This document shows positions 55,790-64,000 of a DNA stretch of 64,000 nt, in pieces. The stretch spans positions 9,316,401 to 9,380,400 of the forward strand of contig OY755175.1 of the NCBI GenBank assembly GCA_963576735.1. The letters run 5' to 3'. The translations under genes and the position numbers were made by a program. A model generated the notes under the pieces. It did no database searches and was not told the origin of the DNA. It saw only the letters and a program-made list of their open reading frames with translations. Position 1 is the first letter of the stretch, and every line of letters starts with the position of its first letter. Source of the stretch: Bedellia somnulentella (taxonomy: Eukaryota > Arthropoda > Insecta > Lepidoptera > Bedelliidae).

Positions 55790-56795
55790 AATTTCTGATC
55801 GAAGTTATTTTATCAGTCTTTTTATTACCTTTTACATCACGTTTTATTACTTTGTATGATGCATTTTTATTAAATTATTTGAAAAGAAATTATATGAGAA
55901 AAGAATAGAAAGGTAAAATGGTCGGCCTAATTACCACTACCTTACTCAAGTGGGAATAAACGAAGCGGCGTATACACTCATATATATGTTACAGTCATAG
56001 TGATTAAATATATATTATACATAATTAACATTTTGCTCCTTTACATTTATTGTTCTTCTGATAACTGCTCTTTTACAATTTATTTATACAATGATTTTGT
56101 TCAAGCAATACATCCCAAAATGTAATCACTTTATAAAAATAGTACGAATATTACGATAGGAAAATACTAACGCCTATCCTAATTCTAGAATTCTCTTTAA
56201 AAGGCCACTTGTAAATGACGCACATTTTTCTTTGGAGTGGCTTATCTTTCTCTCTCAGCAAGTTGTAACAGTTACCATGCTCTTGAAAATGGGCCTCATT
56301 TTTTATGACTTTCTATACTTTAATAAATGTAGCGCATACATTCGGACATTTATGACTTTTAGGTTTTAAGTCAAATTATATATAATCACGGCTGTTCCAC
56401 CCGTATCACTTAAATTACCCTAGAACCTTCATTCACCTCGTACTATAACCCAAGGGGTAAAAAATATGAAATATTATAATTTACATTTTTAAAAATATTT
56501 GTTCCCACCCCGCCGCAGCGCTCAAACCTATCCTTATTTAACGCGTGATAAAAGTCTTCTTTGGCCCCGGCTGCACTAGCTAAGTGAAATATGGCTTAAC
56601 TCCACTCAGGGTAGGCTCGATGCTATCGAAGAAAACATGTATGAGTTGCGTAGATGATGATGGCACTACTTAATATTTGATATATATCCAGGACTGGGTT
56701 TCAAGGCGAATTAGGACTTTGATGGCTATAAACGATTGGATTTCACCAACTCCGCAAGATTTCTTCGACTCTGACGATTCCTCGTTTTCTACTAT
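55790..56795. other. AT-rich unique DNA
   Basis: Short frames only; no motif recognised. No RNA gene or terminal repeats seen. Confidence 0.5.
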
Positions 56796-56802
56796 ATTAT
56801 AT

Positions 56803-57054
56803 TATACATACATACATACATATACTCACTGCTTTATTTCCCTAGAAGGGGTAACCAGAGCTAAGGAAATATAAATTCCTCAGCCACTTTTGGAAGTTAA
56901 GTGGGGAAAAGATGGTAAAAATAAAGGTTTTTGGTGATGGGTCTCCAACCGCATCGTCCAAAAATCCCATAAAAAGCCCCAATACCCTTAGTCGCCTCTT
57001 ACGACACCCGTGGGTAGAAAGGGGTAGCGACATTTTAAGCCGGCACTACACGGC
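56803..57054 (-). repeat. SINE A copy, full length
   Basis: Minus strand: head GCCGTGTAGTGCCGGCTTAA, CACGGGTGTCGTAAGAGGCG, GATGCGGTTGGAGACCCATC, AAAAGTGGCTGAGGAATTTA, tail TACCCCTTCTAGGGAAATAA and (TATG)n. The open frame on its minus strand is a repeat by-product shared with the copy at 37.9 kb. Confidence 0.9.
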
Positions 57055-57309
57055 AATTATTATATAAAATATATGTTAAAATACCTATAATGGTAATATT
57101 AATTATAAAATTAATTCAGTGAACTGGATAAATTGAGATGGACTTAATGGTAAATGAACACCAATCCCTTATTGCCTTTTAAATAAAAAAAAAATCTATG
57201 ACGCTATGCTGACTAAATCAATCACATGAGAAAGATATAGAAGATACCTGTAGTATAATTACTATATAATTTTCAATATTTTACTAAGTAATTGCTGAGT
57301 CTTATTGGT

Positions 57310-57450
57310 TTAGAATAGCACTAAACATTTTTCTTACAGTGGGTTTCATGAAAGGTGACTTAATTGGGGATTTTAATTGTTTTTTGCCGATACTGGAGAT
57401 CTGTCTGGAAACATCCTTTTGATTTTACTATATTTTCCCTAATCACTGTT
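57310..57450 (+). repeat. Decayed SINE A piece
   Basis: AAAGGTGACTTAATTGGGGA, TTTTTTGCCGATACTGGAGA and TTTTACTATATTTTCCCTAA keep the family A order with heavy divergence. Head and tail are absent. Confidence 0.5.
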
Positions 57451-57494
57451 TTTGTGATTTGTTAACGTGATATACTACATATATATAAACTTCA

Positions 57495-57857
57495 ACCGTG
57501 ATAGCCCAGTGGGTAGAACACTCGGTTATCGTGCAAACGACTAGTGTTCAAATCCCGAGTCGGGCCTACACCAATTTGTCTTTTCTAAAGACATATGTGT
57601 GGTTAATTTATCATGGTTGTTAACGGTGAGGGAAAACATCGTGAGGAAACCCACATGACTGAGTTGTACTTAGTCATGTGACAGTGTATTCGTACAAAAC
57701 GGCGATAGGCCTGCCCCCTATCACGTGAGTACACTGTCCATGCAAAACGTGGGTACTCTGAACACCAGGTGACAAAGTCACGTGATGTTCAGAAGTATTA
57801 GTACCTCTGCCAACCCCTTCGGGGATATTCGGCGTGAACGTTTATGTTATGTTATGT
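57495..57857 (+). repeat. SINE B, full length, best copy
   Basis: Box A GATAGCCCAGTGGGTAGAAC and box B GTGTTCAAATCCCGAG; body GTTAACGGTGAGGGAAAACA, ACATGACTGAGTTGTACTTA and CCCTATCACGTGAGTACACT; tail GCCAACCCCTTCGGGGATAT, TCGGCGTGAACG and (TTATG)n. TATATAAACTTCA is duplicated exactly on both sides (57482-57494 and 57858-57870), so the insertion is recent. Confidence 0.95.
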
Positions 57858-57879
57858 TATATAAACTTCACAGTTTACA

Positions 57880-58410
57880 GTTTTCATGTAAATAATATGT
57901 TGTGCATAACCCGAAGCTGATGGGTCTTTCTGCCCAACTAATAATAACGTGACGTAGGCGTTTTACCTGGGAACTATTTTCCTCGTCATCCCAAATGTAA
58001 TTTATGTAAGGGTTATACTACAAAACATAAAAAACATTCTTACAATTTATCTAGAATTTATTTTATATTAATATGTGTGTGTTTTAATAGTATTAAATAT
58101 AAAGTTTTCTTAAGACCACAATTTTTCAATATGTGACTAAGTTATTACTATTGATCTCATAAAAATGATTTAGCTTTCTATCTGCAAAGTAATTTTTAAT
58201 CATCTTCTAAAGTCTAACGAAACTTTATCGCTTTGTAATAATTTACGATTGAAATTGTAAAGTTCTTTTTTTATATAGTGCGACTATTTATTTAATTGTT
58301 GAATGCGAACAAGTATCAAGCACCGTCAGATCCGCAGTCTTGTAAAATTTACAATATTTTCCCGAGTAGTGGTCTTTAATGTCATAAAAATAAATAATGA
58401 AAAGCTATGA
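57880..58410. other. AT-rich unique DNA
   Basis: Nothing supportable was seen. Confidence 0.5.
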
Positions 58411-58417
58411 TAAAGTT

Positions 58418-58975
58418 AAAACAACTATTGATTTTCGGATATTTTAATCGCGTGTTATTACATTGTTTTTAAAACCCGACGTTTCGAAAACTTTTCAGTT
58501 ATCATGGTCACGGGAAGACTGAGGTGTTGTTTGTCATTATACAGTACTATAAAATTATTAATACTAACTACCTTCAATAAATTTAAGTTACATTTGCGTT
58601 TAATATTTGCTATGTACAAAAAGAACTGAAGTTTGGAAGTATCTTTATTTCAATAGATTCGCGTATCATTCTAGTTATCAATCGATTCTCTTTTGCTAGA
58701 ACTTCAATAGAGATGATGGTTGGCCATTACCACCTTCTTGGAACCCGATTATTAGCGCAACTAAGCTCTTTTTGTACATAGTAAATATTAAACGCAAATG
58801 TAACTTAAATTTTGTGAAGGTAGTTAGTATTAATAAAATTTTATAGTACTGTATAATGACAAACAACACCTCAGTCTTCCCGTGACCATGATAACTGAAA
58901 AGTTTTCGAAACGTCGGGTTTTAAAAACAATGTAATAACACGCGATTAAAATATCCGTAAATCAATAGTTGTTTT
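58418..58975. mobile_element. Large foldback element (558 bp, arms of about 200 bp)
   Basis: The left arm starts AAAACAACTATTGATTTTCG and the right arm ends with its complement. Inverted similarity continues through TTTTAATCGCGTGTTATTAC, CCCGACGTTTCGAAAAC, CATGGTCACGGGAAGACTGA, TTGTCATTATACAGTACTAT and TTACATTTGCGTTTAATATT. The spacer is about 130 bp. There is no ORF. About 35 bp beyond the right arm are shared with the shorter copy at 43.67 kb, so the mobile unit may extend to about 59009. Confidence 0.9.
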
Positions 58976-59009
58976 AATTATAATGTGCAATCGTAAAAAT
59001 CTCAGAAAA

Positions 59010-60190
59010 AGCTATCATAAACATTGATTATAAAATAAAATAGCTTTTTAAAGTGAATTTTATTGGCGCAAGGGTCAAAAGATTATTCTGATATCAATTA
59101 AACTGACTTTATAGTGATATTATCTGTTTAATGCCGGTATCATAAAATGCAAGCAACTAAATGCAATTCATAAAAAACATAATCCATCGTAATGTTTCAG
59201 TAAACAGTGCGAGCAGACTTAGCCATTTATGTTAATATTTCAACTATAGGAAAACTCAACTTTCACGGCATGAAACCCCAAAGAGTAGGCAGAGGTACTT
59301 GTTGTACAACAGAGAGTTGAAGATGGGAAGATAAGCCTTTATATTCTAAATGCATACTATCTAATTACGGTATTGAGTAACTCTTCTAAGTTATGTAGTT
59401 TTAATATGTGAAAATTAAATAACTTACATGTCGGCATTTGGAACTTGAAAATTATCAATCTTAAACCACTCAGTATCATAGCTTAGCTTACTAGCTAAAT
59501 TTTGAGCTACTGCATAGGCATAGCCTTCCATATTATGAAATGAAACTCAATTTATGAAAAGACTGAACAGAATATTTTCCAACATCATACAATAAAAAAT
59601 CCGCTTATTTTGGAGAATTGAAAAATGTACAAGTAAACAAAGGTGTCGCCGCTTTGCAACTTAACAATGACTGATTCTCATTACGTTCAATTTTCGGAGC
59701 TTCAAAGAGAAATATTTTCATTTTCGGGTTTCGCGACATTATCACACATACGTATAATCCTATAAAGATCACCACAGTACACACGATCGACCGCTGCCCG
59801 GACTTAGCAAGGTCAATAAATCCTTGTCTATTCTGTTATCAAATACGATTTTAATTTAGTTTTTCATATTCAATCTAATAACAAATCAACAATCTACTAA
59901 AATATGTTTATCCGCCCTATGTTTAATTAAGTTGAACGCCCACATTGGGCCGTAACACATATATTTAACAAGCTAACCACTGTGTTACTTTGATTAAAAA
60001 AATACGCTCACTACCACACATGTATCGAGGAAGGCGCGGAGCTGTCATTTTGAACGTTTTATTTTCAGTATATTTATGTTATATGCTGGTATTTTAAAAT
60101 AAATAATTTATTATTTCTAGTGATTTTCCATTATATTAATTACGTTAAACTTATCTAGATCCGATAGAAAACATTCTTATAAAGGCGAGG
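59010..60190. other. AT-rich unique DNA with one SINE tail trace
   Basis: At 59265-59303 the minus strand shows CTCTGCCTACTCTTTGGGGT and TTCATGCCGTGAAAGT, the RTE/SINE tail block. Otherwise nothing was recognised. Confidence 0.45.
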
Positions 60191-60194
60191 GTCC

Positions 60195-60355
60195 GAAGTG
60201 AGAAGAATAAAAGAGCATCTCATACAGGCTATAGAATAATTAATGTAAGGGAAGCAAGAGAAGTTTTTCAAGATGGTACTAAGTGGCGATCGATAGTCCA
60301 TGCCTACCCCAATGGGAATAATGGGCGTGAGTATAGGTAAGTAAGTAAGTATTTA
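60195..60355 (+). repeat. RTE LINE 3' end
   Basis: The last codons of the RTE ORF are readable (NVREAREVFQDGTKWRSIVH, then AYPNGN), followed by CCTACCCCAATGGGAATAAT, GGGCGTGAGTATAGG and (TAAG)n. This is a plus-strand, 5'-truncated copy of the same family as 62.0 kb. Confidence 0.8.
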
Positions 60356-60359
60356 AAAA

Positions 60360-61975
60360 ATATAATATAGTTATTATATAAGTCATAAAATCGCGTTTTT
60401 AACAGATGGCAACCCTAATTTGCGGTCGCTTTTTCACAGGCAGCTATGTATTATCATTTATCATTATCATATTAGGAAAAAAAATAGTTTTAATTTCATA
60501 TACGAAATATGCGTGTAACTTATGAACGTATAAAACACTCCAAAATATAACCTACTTACACCTGGCTGCGAGGTAGTTGCGGCCGAATTTGCAACGGCAC
60601 CTATGGATTTTTATATTCTTTATATACACTGCTATGATGGGGATGTTATTATATTTAAAAAACAAGTGAACGAAATTTGTCTCCAAAAAATAATAAACAT
60701 TAATTAAATTAAAATTACTTGCGGCCACTTTTGCCTGGCTGCGTCTTGTCAGTGTATTTTCCTATTCATAAACTTATGTTACAATGTGTGTTTGACTTTG
60801 TACGTTATGAACGTAGAGATTCAGCAGCGGGATCTTATACTATGTGCAAGTAAAGATTTGCACTTATGTTTAAAAAGGCAATCCTGGTTTGTAGCAATCT
60901 GAAACCGAGATGAAATAAACGTAAATATAATAAGACTCTGTGGAAACTCAGCGCGACAATGCCGCTGTCATGTGTTCTTTTGAACCTGGGGCTTAAAGTA
61001 ATGTAGGTACAAGGCAATTTTAAGTTTATAGCATTATTACCAAGCTATTAGCTTTGGTAATAATGTTAATAGCTTGTAATCCGTCATAAAATTGCGTTAA
61101 ATATTGGTAGGGTTCGTTTCAGGATTTGAAGCAGATCGCATAAATCACTTTATTGAACAATTCATAAAATATGCGACAGACAGATTTTACGCCTTGGGTA
61201 GCCCTGACTAAATACACTCGGCAAATAATGGGATAACGGTGTTATCAAAAAAATCTAAATAAAATAGATGTGCAAAACTGTCGTCAGGGTGAAAACATAT
61301 ACCGAGTAATAGATTTTAAGACCAAGCTAACACATTTTTGATAACTACATTTGTGAATAATGAGACTACAGCAATTCAGAATGCAAATTTTCATAAAAGT
61401 GATTCTGATTGGAAAGCGTTTTCAAGATTTTATGTTTTCTAATAAAAATTAACTACTACTACTACTGACTACAACCTGTTTGACCTTCAATTTTATTTCA
61501 AAAGCATACGTTTTTTCAGTTTATTGTTAAATAAGCGAGAATTGTGGCCCTATTTAATTTAATATCGTGTAAATATCCTTTGACGTCGTTTTATTTTCTA
61601 TTCATCAATTACATCGTCGAAAGTAAAAATTCAGAAAACTTATTTAGATCAAAGCTCACTAATTTCTTAATTAAAATGAAAAATATTTAATTTTTGATAC
61701 TGTAAATACCGAATAAATTATAAAAAAAACATTTCATGCTCCTGTCTTGAGACTTTATTTTATTTGATAAATAGTTAAATATACAGACTTTCTTTGTGTC
61801 AAATGTTGTATTACTTTATCACATTTAATTTATGCACATACAATAACTTGCTCAAAAGCAAGAAAACTATATGTTTATAGTACTTTATTAATATACGTAG
61901 GTTGAGACAAATATATTCATGTACTTATGAAAATGAAAAAATAATTTTATATTTATTTTATTTATTTATTTATAG
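60360..61975. other. AT-rich unique DNA
   Basis: A CCTGGCTGCG block occurs at 60562-60571 and again near 60738 with TTGCGGCC nearby; its origin is unknown. A partial inverted repeat (ATTACCAAGC and GCTTTGGTAAT) is at 61037-61063. No gene was supported. Confidence 0.45.
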
Positions 61976-61977
61976 TT

Positions 61978-62982
61978 TAATAACATTACATTACATTACA
62001 TATTCTCACGCCGTTAGTTCCCATTGGGGTAGGCAGAGACTATCGATCGCCACTTTGTACGATCCTGGCAAACTTCTCTGGCTTCGTTTACATCCATCAA
62101 TCTTTTCATACATGCTCTTTTATTCTTCATACTGCGGACACTTGCCTTTTTGAGCACATGTTCTATTTGATCCAAATGTGTCCTCCGAGGTCGTCCTCTA
62201 CTAACATTACCTTCCACATTGGCTCTATATATCTCTTTCACCAATTTACTGTCATCCATCCTCTCTATGTGCCCAAACCATCTCAACATTCCTTTTTCTA
62301 TCTTTCTTACAATATCATCTTTTACACCACACCTTTCACGAATCACATCATTCCTCACACGATCACATAACCTTACATTACACACTTTTCTGAGGGATCT
62401 CATTTCTACTGCATTCACTCTACTTTCATGCTTCTTCTGCCACACCCAACATTCACTGCCATACATAAGCGTAGGAACGAGGACAGCATCATGCACAGCC
62501 ATTCGGGCCTTTGCAGACACCGACTGACTAGACATTAGACTATCCAGTGCTCCATTTACCGCATTACCCTTTTTCACTCTTCTCTCGATATCTTCATCAC
62601 ACTTTCCATCCCTAGTAAACAAACTTCCCAAATATACAAACTCTTTCACTTGTTCCACTTTCTTACCATTAATCTCAATCACGCATTCGGTCATATTCAC
62701 CTCTCTCTCAAAAACCATAGTTTTTGTTTTATCCACATTCACCCTCATTCCCTTTTTCTCAAAAGACGCACATGCAATATTCATCATCTCTTGCAGCTCT
62801 TCCACCGATGATGCAAGTAGCACTTGATCGTCGGCATATAAGAGGCATTTAATGATGAATCCACCCATTCTCAATCCATAATCACTTTCACGCAACTCTG
62901 TTAAACAGTCATCCATGAACAAATTGAAGAGCCACGGGGAAGCTACACAACCCTGTCGGAAGTAGCTACACAACCCTGTAGT
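61978..62982 (-). mobile_element. RTE-clade LINE, 5'-truncated (about 1 kb)
   Basis: On the minus strand the ORF (62982-62014) runs into a very short 3' end: CTACCCCAATGGGAACTAAC, GGCGTGAGAATATG and a (TGTAA)n tail at 61984-62000. A minimal 3' UTR with a short tandem tail is typical of RTE elements. The 5' edge carries a 23-bp tandem duplication (62941-62956 repeated at 62964-62979). Confidence 0.88.
62014..62973 (-). pseudogene. RTE-clade reverse transcriptase, C-terminal 319 codons
   Basis: The frame begins inside motif B (RQGCVASPWLFNLFMDD) and continues with motif C (CLLYADDQVLLA), the region after it (VNVDKTKTMVF), thumb segments (VKEFVYLGSLFTRDG, PTLMYGSECW) and the C-terminal block typical of RTE proteins (MLRWFGHIERMDD, GRPRRTHLDQIE). 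It ends TKWRSIVSAYPNGN. The N-terminal AP-endonuclease and motif A are missing and there is no real start codon. The frame is intact over its length, so the copy is fairly young. In the full element the protein nicks target DNA and reverse-transcribes its own RNA. Its 3' end is shared with SINE families A and B. Confidence 0.92.
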
Positions 62983-62989
62983 TTAATAA

Positions 62990-64000
62990 AACATACATTA
63001 TTGAATTGAAAATTTCATTGACATATGGGAGGCCACACGCTACAGGCTCGTGATTCAAATGTTTATTTTGCGTGACTTTGCCAATTATCCTCTTATTAAT
63101 ACGATGATTAGGAATGAACACTTTTATTGGAAGAACATATCAATCAATTGAAACTAAGTTGTTGAGTGACGGTAAGTAACACCAAATTTTGGATAATATT
63201 AGTTTGAACTTGAATACTTTAAAGCTTTAAAATAGAGCTTTATAGCGCAGAATAATACTGAAATATGACATTGCCATCGTTACGAATAAATGATTAGTTT
63301 TTCAATAAACAACAGATTGGATAGATAAATAAATAAATCTGAGTTTTCACACAAACATAGTTGGCTTTTAGAGCTATATATTGCTAGATTCCCATTATTA
63401 AAGTCAAGCCATTCATTGTGTGTAAAGGTTCAAATGGAGCCTTTTGTTCCAACATGAAACGTTTAGCTAAGATTTATTTCAATTTACCGCTTATCTATGT
63501 AAAAAAAACTCTGAAATCGAAAGAGTCCGGTTTAAACTCAGACACTTGCAATTGCAAAATACCCTTCCGGAGAGTCCCGGGGGGCATTTAAAACTAGTAC
63601 AAATCCGGGGAATTCTGAACAGATGGCAGCTCTAACTGGGGCCATATCCCCCATTATGTGTTAGTCATGTTAGCAAGTTATGGCATTATAAAGAAAATAG
63701 AAATAACTTTTAAGAGTAAACGTTCCACAGAAATACAATTACCCACAGAGAATCTTCTTGGTTACCATATGCATAATTCCTTAAAAAAATATATTTATCA
63801 TTAAATTATATAGTATTTCGGTTCCTGTGAAAGAACTCGCCATGGGCCATTGATCTTATCATTTATATCGATGCCATCGGAGTGGCCTTTGAATCAAAAC
63901 AATAATTAGCAATATCTAAAAATAAATCTAATATATAAAAAAACACCGGTTATAAAGACAATATCACAAAAAAAGAAAATAACAAAAAGTTACAAGTATG
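62990..64000. other. AT-rich unique DNA to the window end
   Basis: No repeat terminus, RNA gene or convincing ORF was seen. Confidence 0.5.

Noticed and set aside
61978..62005. Telomeric repeat
   Set aside because: The unit is TGTAA and forms the 3' tail of an RTE LINE; the insect telomere unit TTAGG is not seen.

Overview
The window looks like a gene-poor, repeat-dense stretch of a eukaryotic nuclear genome, most probably a moth or butterfly. The basis is the very AT-rich unique DNA, the mix of short Helitrons (5' TC, 3' CTAG, inserted between A and T), tRNA-derived SINEs, RTE and Jockey/CR1-type LINEs, and a Dong/R4-clade retrotransposon sitting in (TAA)n arrays, as described for Dong in Bombyx. 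No host protein-coding gene, rRNA gene or intact tRNA gene can be supported. All recognisable coding sequence belongs to transposable elements.

Layout. 1-2160: a satellite array of two alternating 46-bp monomers (92-bp dimer). 4.4-4.9 kb: a LINE reverse-transcriptase fragment. 5.2-8.2 kb: a minus-strand Jockey/CR1-group LINE whose 3' UTR is split by a 0.93-kb Helitron. 8.47-9.10 kb: a non-autonomous transposon with long inverted repeats. 10.4-11.4 kb: CpG-rich islands, a SINE and a TA-flanked MITE. 12-19 kb: mostly unique AT-rich DNA with SINE remnants and a hAT transposase fragment. 19.7-23.1 kb: two adjacent Helitrons, the second enlarged by nested insertions including a TTAA-flanked MITE. 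23-31 kb: SINEs, a third copy of the same Helitron family, a SINE-in-SINE insertion and a foldback element broken by a SINE. 32.05-33.47 kb: a Helitron still carrying the last part of its helicase gene. 34-46 kb: mostly unique DNA with SINE and LINE ends and a foldback element. 46.8-48.6 kb: a Helitron split by a 1.18-kb inverted-repeat transposon with a perfect 9-bp target duplication.

48.79-54.59 kb is the most striking region. Five head-to-tail copies of one Dong/R4-like retrotransposon, each 5'-truncated to a different extent and each bounded by TAA repeats, include one with an intact 924-codon ORF (reverse transcriptase, CCHC knuckle, restriction-like endonuclease). A minus-strand LINE abuts the last TAA run. 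55.8-64 kb: unique DNA, a good SINE with a 13-bp target duplication, a large foldback element and an RTE LINE 3' half.

How the parts work together. Two abundant SINE families (called A and B here) end in the same structural block as the RTE LINE at 62 kb: CCCC, a short loop, GGG(G), then GGCGTGA and a 4-5-bp tandem tail. This suggests that both SINEs are copied by the RTE machinery. The Dong-like element has its own pair of conserved 3' UTR hairpins and leaves TAA repeats at its 3' end. Each insertion can therefore offer a new target, which would explain the concatemer.
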